This document shows, piece after piece, positions 23,890-35,145 of a DNA stretch of 64,000 nt. A program made the translations under genes and the position numbers. A model generated the notes under the pieces. It saw only the letters and a program-made list of their open reading frames with translations. It made no database searches and had not been told where the DNA came from. Origin of the DNA: Numida meleagris (Eukaryota; Chordata; Aves; Galliformes; Numididae); contig NC_034415.1 of NCBI RefSeq assembly GCF_002078875.1, forward strand, positions 21,839,225 to 21,903,224, given 5' to 3'. Every line of letters begins with the position of its first letter. The stretch's first letter is position 1.

Positions 23890-24295
23890 GATGGACAGCA
23901 ATTCCCTTTATTGCTGGCAGGGAGGATATGTACAGAGGAGGAGATTTGTTCGGAATTTGAAATGCATGGCGTGGAGCCTTTGTTCATAAAAAGGAGGATG
24001 AGATATTGGCATGAGAGTGGGTTTTCCACTGACAGTTTCCCAGAGGGGAAGGGATTAGGGGAGGGAACATGGGGTCCCATGCATGCAGCAGCATCTGGAG
24101 CGGGTTGATGTCCCCTGGCCCAGGGAATGGGAAACACTGGCCAGGCTGAGCAGGTGGGGTGGCCACAGGGATAGGGAGGTGACAGCCCCAGACCTCTCCT
24201 GGGGTCTAACAAAGGGAGAGAGGTCTGAAGGTCTGGGACAGAGGAGTTGCTGAGCATGGGGACATCAGTGCAGAGGGTCCCACCACCAGCTGTTG
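23890..24295 (-). other. PDZK1IP1: 3' UTR and poly(A) signal of PDZK1IP1
   Basis: On the minus strand an AATAAA (plus-strand TTTATT at 23907-23912) lies about 385 nt after the TAG stop, so the mRNA should end near 23890. Confidence 0.7.
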
Positions 24296-27200
24296 CTACA
24301 TGGCAGTGGTGATCACCTTCTCCTCCAGATCCAGCGTGTTCTCATAGGCATGCTTGTTCTCCTTGGACCTGTCAAAGGGAGAAGCACAAGCTGTTGTCAT
24401 GCCCCAACTTCTGCGAGAAGCCCAGAGAAGGACATGACTCTGCTGAGCCTGAGGGCTGCAGGGGGGGGTCCTTCACCTGAAGTCCACTGCAGATGTCACG
24501 TATGTCCCTTCACGTCCATTGGATACAACAGCCTCCTCCTTGGCCCCGATGCTCACCACTGTCTCAGCGTTATCCCTGGAAGGGGAGAGGAAAGATCCCA
24601 TAGGTGGGGGCCATGCAGGGGCAAGGGGAGAGCAGCAGAGAGGAGGGGGCAGCTGTGACACCATGGGGACAATATGGGACCTTCAGCAATGTGTGACCCT
24701 GGCTGGCTCTGATGGCATCTCAGCAGGGTGCTCCCATTCATCTGTCCACACACATACAGGGTTGTTTTCTCCTGCTAACTGGTTTTTCCAGTTGCCTTCT
24801 GTGTACGCCGTTGAAAAATAATCACCCACAGCCAGGAGTGACAGGGACAGATAGGCAGGGCCGTGCCTCCCCTGGCACAGCGCAGTGTTTATGTGCATGT
24901 GTGCACATCCTGTCCCGCGGGAAAGCACCTCCAGCACTTGTCCTCACTAATGCTGGGCTTAGGTTCCAGACCAAGTCCTGCAGCCCAGCAGGCTGGCATG
25001 GGTCAGCTAAGCTGAGCAATGCCCCAATGCTGTATCTCCCATGGGTTGAGTCCACATCACCATCCTATGACTGCTCGGCCATCTCACTCAGTGACAGAGG
25101 GACAGGACAGCCCCAAGCACTCCCAGGGTCCCAGCACTCACTGCTTCTTCTTGCACCAGAACCTGTTGACCACGAAGCAGATTGCTACCAGCGCCAGAAA
25201 CACCACCACGGCGATGACACCTTGCGACCACGGCTGGAGGCTGCCCCTGGCTGCAGGGAAAGAAGGAGAAGAGGGATTAGAGATGCATTTACGTGCTTTG
25301 CCCGCTTGGTTGAGATTCTCCAGCCCAGTGTCAGCAACACCCAGTCGGGAGCTGGGTTCTGCAGAGCCATGTCACAGCATCTGCCACCAGGCACTGCGAT
25401 GAGACCGTGTCCCCAGCACCAATTAGGCCACTCCAGCTCCAGAGACTCACGTGGCAGAACATGTTGTCCAGACAGATTTCTGCTCTCAACTGCAAATAAC
25501 CTTTATCAGAACAAATAAAGGTGGACTGTGCAACCTGTGTTTGCAAACCAGACCCCAAAGGCACACTGCCTGCGCTGTCTCAGCCTTCCTCCTGCCTGTG
25601 CAGACACTTTGCTGTGCGCACTGCAAAGTCCTGGGGTCAACATTCGGCCAGGAGGAATCCAGGCGGAAATTCCCTCTTGTATCCGCGTGCCTCAACTGCA
25701 GCTCCTAGGATCAGTACTGAGTGTTGCAACATGGATAGCATCAGGCCAGGGGAACAGGGCTTGGTCCCCACCTGCACTACCCAATGGGCAGGAGATGCTC
25801 CTGCCCCACAGTGCAGCCCCAAAGACAAACGTTCCCCTGCCCTGGGGCCATGCCAGCTTCGTTTCCTCCCTCGCTATGTCCTTGGCTGCTATCTCTGCCA
25901 GATTTATTTATTATTTGTGTTTTATTTTCCTGCTGGGGCCATGGTTTCCAGCCCACAGTGAGGTTTGCGATTGGGCTGAGGGAGTTCAGGGTCAGCCTGA
26001 GTGTGGATAGCCGTCAAAACAGCAGGAAGCACTTCTGTGCTGCATGGGCGATGGGGCACCAAAGCACATTTCTCCTTGGAGATCTTTGACAGCTGACTGG
26101 AGCTGGGCCTGGGCACCCTGCTGTAGGTGTTCCTGCTGGGGATGGGGTCAAGCAGGCAACCTCCAGAGATCCCTTCCCACCTTGACCACTCTGTATCTGT
26201 AAATTCAGCAGTGACCCAAATCTCCAAATTCTCTTCTTTTGGTCTTCCAAGAAAGAAGGTGAGAAGATAAATGTTAGGAGACCTCCTCCAGCCAGCTGTG
26301 CTCAGGAGATACTGGTTTTGCAAGCAAAGCCCCCCTCAGACCACTCTTCCCATGCAATTTTGGAGCACCCAGAGTTAAAGGGATGAGCAGCACACCAGAA
26401 TTGGGCAGCTCTGGCTTTGAGCAGCCTTGCAGAGACTGGCTGCCAGGGGGTGTGAGAACACAGTGTATAAATGCTAGCAGAAAACCAGAGACAGAGTGCT
26501 CAGCGAGGTGTGTGACCCTAGGGATGGGTGACCCCTTCCCAAAAAAGGTTTTAAACAGGAACATCCCTCCCAGAGCATCCCTGCCACCTCATCTCTCTTC
26601 TGCCCATGGTAACGTTGTCTTTTTCCCACTGAACAGAAACTCCTCAGCCAACCAGCCAACGTGGGGTGCAGCCTCTGTGCTCCCTGGCAGACACGCACCC
26701 ATCCATCTGCAGCTACATGCGAGACCAGGGAAAACATCAGTGCCAAAATAAGCCCTTGTGCGTGCTGTAACTCTCTTTCCGTGCTTCAAGGCTGGTCTGA
26801 AAGCACATCCAGGACTTCTGGGCCATCTTCCCTGAGTGCTTGGAAGGCATCAGCTGTCCCCTGAGTTTTCATACTATCATAGTGGGTGGAAAAGACCTTT
26901 AAGATCACCAAGTCCAACCCCGCCCCACCATGCCCACTGACCACATCCCTCAGTGCCACATCCCCATGACTCTTGAGCACCTCCAGGGATGGTGACCTCA
27001 TCACCTCCCTGGGCAGCGTGTGCCAGCGCTTTGCTATGGTGGGGAAAGCTGTGCCAGCTCTGAAACTTCACTAAAGGCTTTCCTTTTTTTTTTTTTTTTT
27101 TTTTTTTTCCCCTTTCAAGACAGCAGCAAAACACTCAATCCTGCTGACAGTGGAGACCCCACACTGCTCAATCTTTCACGAGCTGGTAAACAAATAGAGG

Positions 27201-27836
27201 AAGAGCGGTCAAGGCTGGGGCATCAGGAGGAGAAAGGGGGAGGGAATTTTCCAGCTCTTTGGCAGGATCTGATTTATTTTAATTACTCCTGATTATTTGT
27301 AGTGTCAGACAAGTCCCGAGTTTCGTAAAAATAATGTCAGAGCAATAGGAAGTTTCTCTATTAAGTCTCCAGGAAGGGAATGAAAGCGCAATTTGCAGAG
27401 GAAAATAGTTGGCCCTGCCACCTCCAGGGAGATCAGAACTACAGATTAAGAAGAAAACCTGCCAGTTTGGGAGCGAGAAGGAGCGCAGTGCTTTCCCGGG
27501 GAAAAGAAGGAAAACGATTCTTAAGAAAACACTGCCCATCTCCAAGTGCTGGGGATCACTCAGAGCTGCTGCGTCGTGGTGTAACCAAGCATCAAGCAAA
27601 ACAGGTAAAGGCTCTGTTCTGTCTGCAGCCAGATCTACCACCGAGCTCACATAGGAAGGCAGAGCTGCGGGGGGAGCTGAGGCGTTTTTCCCATTCCCAA
27701 GCAGCTGTCCCGTCCCCAAAACCGCCCTCGCTCCCCGTGCCTCAGTTTCCACAGGGACGGAGCTCTTACCTTGCTGGCAGCTCGCGGGCTCCAGAACCAA
27801 GAGGAGCCCAAGGGCGAGGATCCGTAGGGTCGGCAT
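24296..27836 (-). CDS. PDZK1IP1: PDZK1-interacting protein 1 (MAP17), complete, 4 exons, 115 aa
   Basis: Small single-pass membrane adaptor that binds the scaffold PDZK1 and, in mammals, stimulates SGLT-type transport. Exons in transcript order: 27770-27836 (ATG), 25142-25250, 24477-24575, 24296-24368 (TAG). Residues 1 to about 20 form a signal peptide ending PASCQQ, as in mammalian MAP17. Then SLQPWSQG leads into a transmembrane helix at about residues 33-50, a basic NRFWCKKK border, and an acidic cytoplasmic tail with [11 protein letters not shown] and a C-terminal T-A-M, a class I PDZ ligand (S/T-x-hydrophobic; mammals end in T-P-M). Length matches the 114-aa human protein. All junctions are GT-AG and frame-continuous. 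Neighbour order with TAL1 supports the call. In mammals the gene shares the TAL1 erythroid enhancer. Confidence 0.94.
26870..27050 (-). mobile_element. CR1 LINE 3' end in PDZK1IP1 intron 1
   Basis: Minus-oriented CR1: 'catactatcatagtgggtgg', 'aagatcaccaagtccaaccc', 'ccctcagtgccacatcccca' and 'cctccctgggcagcgtgtgc'. A T-run follows (about 27081-27108). Confidence 0.9.
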
Positions 27837-30078
27837 GGTGTGGGGTGGTAGGGCTGTGGGTGGCGGTGCGGGCCCGGGAAGAGCCGCGCTGCGTTCAGAG
27901 CCCTCCAGCAGGAATGAGCTGGGTAAATTATCAAACTCATTAACGAGGGTGGCTGATGCTCACACCTGAGTATTCAAATCCGACTCCGAGAAGGGGAGGA
28001 GGGGTGTGGAGGAGGTGTCTCTTACTTCCGCCCCGGAGAGAAGGATTAAGGGGAATCTTGGGGCAAGGTGACTTGAACCTGGCTGTTCCTCTGGGGCTTG
28101 GAAGAGAGCCGAGACACACGGACAGCGATGGTACGGGTGCAGGAGGAAGAACCGACGCCCTCATCGGCAAATCCCTGCTGTGGCCTTTGGGGAATGCGGC
28201 CGAGCAGAGAGCTGAAATCTCAGCCCTGAGAGCTCCCCCTCAGCAGCGCTGTCCCACAGTGCGGGGGGTGCGGGCTCCCCTAGGGATCCCTTCCCACCCC
28301 CACGCCCTATCCCAGCGCTGGGGTCCTGGGGAGCCTCCACAGAGTGCCAGGTGCAGGAGGGGAATGCTCCTGTCCTTTGCACCGAGGGTCATTAACAAGC
28401 TGGGAAAACACATTTGTGGCTTAGAAACATCCCTTTATTAACCCGGCCTAACTGCTGATTGCTGCCTCCCCTATCACAGGCGTTGCTAAATAGAGACTAC
28501 TAAACATTGCAAACAGAGCATTCATTTTATTGAGCCTTCAGGGCTGATCCTGAAGTTTTTCTGACACCAGAAGAGATAGAAACATGCGACAGCACTGCAG
28601 CTGACATCCTGCTCTTCATTTCCCTTCTTTCCCCAGACCTCAAGCAGTGTTATTTACCCTGGAAATGGGTTGGAGGTGCACAAGCCCAGCCCCCAGCTCT
28701 CCCCTGAGTTCCTTTGCACTCTCATCTCCGTACGCCATGATCCCCCATGCAGCACGGTGTGGGCTCAGCCTCAACCCCACCAGCTTTGCTCACACACAGG
28801 GAAAGGGCTCTCTGAGGAGGGGACTCTCTCCACACGCCTGGGAAGGACCTGCCCATAGTGCGGCCCTGTTAATGCTGTTACAAACCAAAGGCGATGAGCT
28901 GGCTTAGGAAGAAAGAGCAGTGAGAGTGACCTTTGGTTTCCCAGTGACTTGTTTGCATGTTATCAATTCCAAGGAAGCATGCAGGGCTTGTGCTCTTTGT
29001 TGTTTGTTCCTCAGTCCAACCCCTCCAAAAAAAAAAAAACAAAACAAAACAAAACTGCCTCCATCAGAAGGCTTCACCAACACCCAGCCCTGGGGCTGCC
29101 TTTAGAAAACGCTGCACCTGTGACATCCACCGGCTATTGCTGCCCACCATGCAACTGCATCACTCTCAGCCCCTCCACATCAGGGAACTTCTTCCCATCT
29201 TCTCTGCTCAGGCCCAGGGACCACAGGACTGATTTCCAAAGAAAGAAGAAACTTAAGGCAATGTTCTTCTTGTGTCCTTGGCCATGAGGGCAGGGACTCA
29301 TTCCTTTGCTTATCTCGAAGCTCTCCTTTGCTCCAAGGCATCTGCTGAACCCATGGCAGCTATTAGGGAGATATGCACTACTGTGGCCAAAGGGCCCGTG
29401 GCACCTGCTTGGCTGCACTTCATTCAGTCAGGCCTGGGGGGGATGAAGAACAGCAATGGCAATGGGCTTACTGCAGGGACGAGATCAGAAATTTCAGCAA
29501 ATTATTCACCACTGCTTTGTCCTTTTGTGATTCTGGCAGTGGAAGCATGCAAAGCAGAGAAAAGAAGCTGCAAGTTCCCACCGCAGCACTTTGGAAGTCT
29601 TGTCATACCTCACATTTATGCTCTCAGCAGCGCATGGTTGTGGCAGAGCAAACCCTTTTGGAGCCATTTTACTGAAGGGGGAAACTGAGGCAGAGAAGGG
29701 CAATTCCCTCTGCAGCACTGAGCCCCAGCCTGGCTCTCTCCAAGGGACCCTTAGGAGCTGTTGCCCATACAACAGGACTTGGACAAAGCCAGGTCTTGGT
29801 ATTTCAGGATTATGTTCATATCCTCCAAAAAAATGACATTTCTTCCTTTTTTTTTTTTTTTGAGCCAAAATTAACATTGGCTCAGAGCACATTCCTGAGC
29901 CTAAAATGTGTTCCTGGGTGATACGGCTCAGAGCAGATGCCAGTTCCTCTTTGAGAAATGCTGTGGGCTTCTGTGTTTGTATGGAGGTTATTTTCCTTTT
30001 TCCTTCATTTCCTTCCTCCCTCCCTCCCTCCTCCCCTTTCATCCACCCCATTTCCCTCCACTCCACCAGGAAGAGCCA

Positions 30079-30092
30079 TAAAAATAAATAGA

Positions 30093-30123
<31 letters not shown>

Positions 30124-30124
30124 A
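30079..30124. repeat. (AATA)n microsatellite
   Basis: About eleven copies of a 4-bp AAAT/AATA unit with one GATA-like interruption. Confidence 0.9.
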
Positions 30125-30627
30125 GTAGATAAAAGCAAGCCTGAACAGTGCAAAAAGAAAAGATTTTTTTTTTCCATTAAAAATGCGTATTTTTGCCCAG
30201 ACTCCCCAGTAAGGGTCAAGTCAGGGCTGGCAGGATGCTCGCCTCCTGCAATGGGTGAGCTATTTCCTTGGCTGGTTACTCAGTGGCAGAGACACTTGGC
30301 AGAGGGGTTTTGCAAGGTCTGGGAAGCAGGGAGAAGGACAAGGGACATCCAGAGCCACCACCACCCAGAGGAATTTCACGAAACAGTGTCCCATTGGACT
30401 GTGTAATGACCAGTGCTCAGAGGGAGCTGGCGCCCAGCTGCCATCATGCAGTAGAGCACAGCTGCCTCAACCCCTCGTGTTCCATGGGGCCTCCACCCCA
30501 CCCTGTGTTTTATTACATGGCTCAAAGAGGTCCTACAAGAGCTGGTAGGTGGTCCCTGACATCAGTGCCGTGCCTGAGACCCTTCATCCACCCAAGGGCT
30601 GTGCTGCTCTCTTCATTTTCCTCTGAG

Positions 30628-30890
30628 ATCATAAAACCACTGGGTTGGAAGGGACCTTAAAGATCATCTAATCCACCCCTCTACCACGGACATGGGCACC
30701 TGCCACTAGACCTCAAAGGCCCATCCAACTCAGCTTTGAACATTTCCATTGATGGAGCATCCACAACCTCCCTGGGCAACCCGTTCCATTGCCTCACCAC
30801 CCTCACCATGAAAAATTTCCTTACATCCAATGTAAATCTACCCTCGTTCATTCTTAAACCATTGCTCCTGCTTCTCTGCCCACCAGGGTG
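30628..30890 (-). mobile_element. CR1 LINE 3' end
   Basis: Longer minus-oriented CR1 of a different subfamily: 'ccactgggttggaagggacc', 'aaagatcatctaatccaccc', 'cacaacctccctgggcaacc' and 'atttccttacatccaatgta'. Confidence 0.9.
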
Positions 30891-31838
30891 AAGGAGGCTG
30901 GTGGGGCCAACGGCTTTGGGGCTCTGACACCGTGTTCATGTCAGCCTGGCCCCTTGCCTCTGTTCTTCTCTAATACTGCTGGAAGAGCAGGAGATGCTCA
31001 GACAGCAAGGAGTGAGCTGACTCGTGCTTGGATATTCCCTCCTGCCCAGAGGTATCAAGTGGAATGAATAATTCACTATCTGATCATCTCTAATCTTCAT
31101 CCCATAAAATCGGCAGCAAGCTGGGAGTGTTTTGAAGCCTCCAGCTGCATTTGCTGATAAGACACAAGGCTGGAAAGATTGGAAGCCCATAAAAATGATA
31201 ATCTCAGGCTTCTGTGTAACTTGGTGGAAGGGGTTTCTCCTGTCCTTTCATTAAGGATGGATTTCATGATCTTCCTTAAATAACAACATGCCTTCTTACG
31301 AGGAATCTCCAGTCTGAAAACTGATTGCATCACCATTAGGAAGCAGGAGACCAATAAGGCAGAGAAAAGCAGCAGGACTGTGGGTTGTGGCAAGTCCATA
31401 CAGAGCAAAAGGCCCCAGCCTCTGTAGGCTGTGAGGAAAGTAAGTGATGAGAGGCAATTCCTGAGCGCAGAGGAAACTGTGGGCATTAGGTCTCCCAGGG
31501 CATTTCCAGTCCCCTTAAATGTTTTCCCAGTTACACCATTTTGTGAATGGCACTAGCACTGTGCCATGATGCTGGCCACTACACCAGCCATGAACCCAAC
31601 AACTGAGCAAAGCTCCACCTTCCATGTCCTATGGATGAGAAACACCACATCTCATTTCAGTCAGGCTTGGCACAGCATTCTCCCCTCCATCCCCAAATTT
31701 CCTGAGTCCAGCTATTGCCTGGGAGAAGAATGGAAAGGAACAAAGCCAGCTCATCAGCCATTCCCATGTCAATCACTGCCATCATGACCAGGAGGAAGGG
31801 AAGGGAAGAGTTGGCTGCTTGGTGGGTGTGGATGATTT

Positions 31839-32215
31839 CAGGAAATAATTATCCCAGATGCCGGAATAGGAGAAAATTAAAAGTGTAAACTATAATCAGA
31901 TGTTAAGTTGCTTTTCTTCTGCTAATTGAAATAATGTTTTCTCTGCTACCCACCACTCTACCCCTTTCAGATGCTAATCCCTATCAAACACGGCCTTACA
32001 ATTACAAATTCATAGGCATCTTTCCCAGGAGCAGAAATTGCTTTGCCCTGTAACCTCTAAGATGAGGTCTTAATAGGAATTCACGAGCAGTTTCTGGTAA
32101 AGCTTCATTAGCCGGAGAGAATAGGCAAGGGCAAGTTGCAGTGCTCCCTAACCACTCTAGGGAAAAATTAATTTAAATTACTTTGTAAAGTAACAAGGAC
32201 AGATAATGTGTTTCC
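31839..32215. promoter_or_regulatory. Candidate TAL1 enhancer: Ets/GATA/E-box cluster ('+19'-like position)
   Basis: Within 28 bp (31839-31866) lie an Ets core CAGGAAA (31839-31845), a reverse GATA site TTATCC (31849-31854), an abutting E-box CAGATG (31855-31860) and a second Ets core CCGGAA (31861-31866). More CAGATG E-boxes are at 31897-31902 and 31968-31973, and AGATAA next to a reverse Ets core at 32201-32215. The block is low in repeats and AT-rich, like a conserved non-coding element. It lies about 14.3 kb downstream of the predicted TAL1 promoter, between TAL1 and PDZK1IP1, where the mammalian '+18/+19' Ets/Ets/GATA enhancer is found. Function is inferred. Confidence 0.5.
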
Positions 32216-32499
32216 TTCTTGGATTATTGTTTTCCAACACCCTAATGTGCTCATAGATTAGGTTGCTTTGCCTGTCTTGATGGTGGTCCGTACTAAGTTG
32301 TGGTGTATGGAGGGCAGCATCCTTCGGAAGGAGAAACACCAACGATGCCTTTGGCGAAAACTGAGTGGAGAAGAGGTAAGATCTGACTGGTGCTCACCAT
32401 GGGATTGTTGGGGATGCCAGGGCAGGAGGCAACCATCGCCAGCAAAACTGCAGCTCAATCTAAGAGACCTGTCCATTGAAGATGGACGTGGCTCTGTCT

Positions 32500-32573
32500 G
32501 TTTATTGCAGGGGAGCTGGACCAGGTGACCTTTAAGGGTCCCTTCCAACTCAAACAAGTCTATGGTTCTATAA
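32500..32573 (+). mobile_element. CR1 LINE 3' fragment
   Basis: Short plus-oriented CR1 end: 'gagctggaccaggtgacctt', 'aagggtcccttccaactcaa' and a 'ctatggttctata' tail. Confidence 0.8.
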
Positions 32574-34128
32574 AGATGAAACCTGACCTTTTCCCTGATG
32601 GAAGGAATCCTCCTGGGTTTGGACAGCTCTGGACTTGCTTCCAGCATGCTGGAACCTGAGCAGTGCTCCCACAGGGCTCAGCATCACAGGAAACCTCTGC
32701 CAGAAGCCACTATCCCTCAGTCCGGTTCCTGATCAACAAAAACCAAAATGTGCTAAAAATAAATGCTGCACCCATGGGAGCTTGCAACTTCTCATCTGCC
32801 CCAGCCCCTGTTGAGGCTCCCCAAGAGGACTTTTAGCTTTCTTCTCCCAGCACCAGGTGTATCTTTCCCTGCACGCTCTCGTGCTGGCTCCGAGCCCTCC
32901 TTGCTGGCCACGTTTTGTGTTTTCATGGAAATCTGCAGCGCGTGGGAGCGCCGAGGAGGAGACATGGGAAGATGCTGCGATAAGCGGCTTGGCAGCGGGG
33001 CCACGGTACTCCCCACCCTCCACGCTCACAGCGGGAGTTCAGTGGGTTGTTAACCCAGGAGCTGGCGCGCAGAATGGGCCAGACTGGTGAAATTGTCAGG
33101 GGACTCGGGGATCATTCAATAAAGACACAAAGGGTTCAAAGGGCTTTTCGGCAACTGGAGAGCAACAAACAGTGCTGATCAACCGAGCTGATTGCATAGG
33201 TTCCCAACTGCCCCAGGAGTCCTAGGAGACCACGCTGAAGCTGGGAAGATTTATGAGGAGCTACCTGAATTAGGGAGAGAAGACATTCATTTTGTTCCTG
33301 GCTTTGGAAAGGGGATCATTGCTTTTTATTTCAGATCAGAGAAAGGGGGCTGGAGGGATGAGCATCAAGACAGAGGGAGAGATAGGCGGGTAGATAGAGG
33401 GATGGATGGACAACTCCCAGGCCAGCTGATCATTGTGCTGTCCCAGTTACCCTGGGGAAGGCAAAGCACCCTTGAAACACGGGGTCTGAGCTGCCAGAGC
33501 CCTGCCGGCTGCCTCCAGACCTATTTATTTCCTCCACCATCGTCGTGCTGTCAGGTGGTATCTCTCTTCTCCCTCCCAGCACCACAGATTCTGCCTGGCA
33601 TCTGAAAGGAAAAATAACGGGGCCATCGGCATCGAGCGAAATGCTCCTAATAACCTCCACTTCTTTTCAATGAGCTCCAGTTGTTGCTCGACAAGTGTAC
33701 TCCAACCTCGGCGAGTGGCAGACAAAAGCTCCCCTCTCCTCCTCTGTGTCGGCTCAACAGCCGCATTATTTCTTGCAGCCCGCATCTGCCGGGTAGCAGC
33801 CGTGATTTCCATAACACAGGGCAGGGTCTGGCCTGGCTGCTTCGCCTCTGGGTTCCACAGCATTTGGCTGGTTGCAAAATTAAGCGGCAAAAAAAAACAA
33901 TAAATAAAATAAAAATCAAAGATATGAAGTCACTGTTCTGGCCGTGACCCAAGCAAACAGGCACAGGTAGTGGGGGGGGGGGGGGATGGGGGAAATCACA
34001 GCACCTTCTGCCCTCCTGCGCAACCCTATATGGGGCTGAAGGATGAAAGATGAAGGCTCCTGGGGGTGTTTGCCATTTCCATCAGTGTGGAGAGGCTATT
34101 TCAATGGGTGTGAATAAATAGAGAGCCT

Positions 34129-34455
34129 GAGGAGAGGAGAGGAGAGGAGAGGAGAGGAGAGGAGAGGAGAGGAGAGGAGAGGAGAGGAGAGGAGAGGAGA
34201 GGAGAGGAGAGGAGAGGAAAAGGGGAAAATTAAAACAGGGAAAAGAAAGAGGGGGGGAAAGGAAAGGAAATAGGAAAAAAATGGAGAACGGAAAAGGGAA
34301 AGGGGGAAAAGAATAAAGGGAATGAGGAAAAATGGGGAAAGAGAATAAGGGGAAAGGGGAAAAGGGAAAGGGGAAAGGGAGAAGGGGGAAGGGAAAAGGG
34401 TAAAAGGAAAATGGAAAAAGAAAAAGGGAAAAGGGGAAAGAGGAAAGAAAGGGAT
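34129..34455. repeat. Polypurine tract with (GGAGA)n pentamer array
   Basis: About 330 bp that is almost entirely purine on the plus strand. The first part (about 34131-34218) is a near-perfect array of some 17 GGAGA units; the rest is irregular GGGAAA-type sequence with only scattered T or C. Such mirror-symmetric tracts can form intramolecular triplex DNA. Confidence 0.92.
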
Positions 34456-34479
34456 GAGATGAGCCCTTAAGACACCGGG

Positions 34480-34800
34480 CAGCGCCGGCAGACCCCGACC
34501 GCTGTCTCGAATCAGCCCCCGCCCCGCTCGGGCCCGGGCCGTGGCTGCTGCCGTCCCGCAGCGCCCTCTGCCGGCGGCTCGGGGCAGCGGCGGGAGGCGG
34601 CGGCGGGAGGCGGTCCCAGGCCCGGCAGCAGCCGCAGCCCGGAGAGGCCCCGCCGGTCCCGGCCCCGCCGGCGGGCAGGAAGCGGGTGCGCTGCGGTAGC
34701 TTTGATGCTGCGCTTATCTGCGACGTGGAGTGCCCCGAGCCCGTTCCAGGGAGGCGGCAGCGAAGGCTGCACGTGCAAAAGTGAGCGCGGGCATGGACGT
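34480..34800. promoter_or_regulatory. Isolated CpG island with CTCF-like motif
   Basis: Very GC- and CpG-rich block with no gene start recognised, next to the polypurine tract. On the minus strand, 34559-34575 reads GCCGGCAGAGGGCGCTG, which fits the extended CTCF consensus at 14 of 15 positions. It lies about 3 kb beyond the TAL1 poly(A) site. It could be an orphan promoter or a boundary element; neither is shown. Confidence 0.5.
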
Positions 34801-34920
34801 GCTCGTGCGCCGTATGTGAGACCGGCACTCGTTAGGAGATGGGAGATGGGAGATGGGATAGGAGATAGGCTGGACCCTGCGGACATGCAGGGTAGCACTG
34901 TAGAATCATATCACGCAGTT

Positions 34921-35145
34921 TGAATCATAGAATCACAGAGTGGTTGGGTTGGAAGTGGACCTTAAAGCATCCCCAGCCCCAACCCCTGCCGCAGGCTGGG
35001 TCCCCCCACCAGCTCACGCTGCCCAGGGTCCCATCCTGCCCGGCCTTGAGCACCTCCAGGGATGGGGCACCCACAGCTCTCTGGGCAGCTGTGCCAAGGA
35101 CTCATGACCCTCTGAGTGCAAGACTTCCCCCCTAACCCAATCCAC
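34921..35145 (-). mobile_element. CR1 LINE 3' end
   Basis: Minus-oriented CR1 with the 'gaatcatagaatcacagagt' tail, 'ggttgggttggaagtggacc' and 'cttgagcacctccagggatg'. Confidence 0.9.

Larger units (their letters stand above)
19753..23890. other. CYP4B / PDZK1IP1 intergenic interval
   Basis: The first few hundred bases should be the 3' UTR of CYP4B copy 2; the only poly(A)-like signal noticed is the variant ATTAAA at 20250-20255. A moderately CpG-rich patch spans about 20640-20960. A T-run is at 21473-21496. The motif cluster at 21535-21840 is described separately. Two CR1 pieces lie at 22331-22420 and 22905-22998. No exon was recognised. Confidence 0.6.

Noticed and set aside
34082..34828. 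248-codon minus-strand open frame rich in Ser/Pro/Phe/Leu
   Set aside because: Translation of the polypurine/polypyrimidine tract and CpG island; no coding signature.
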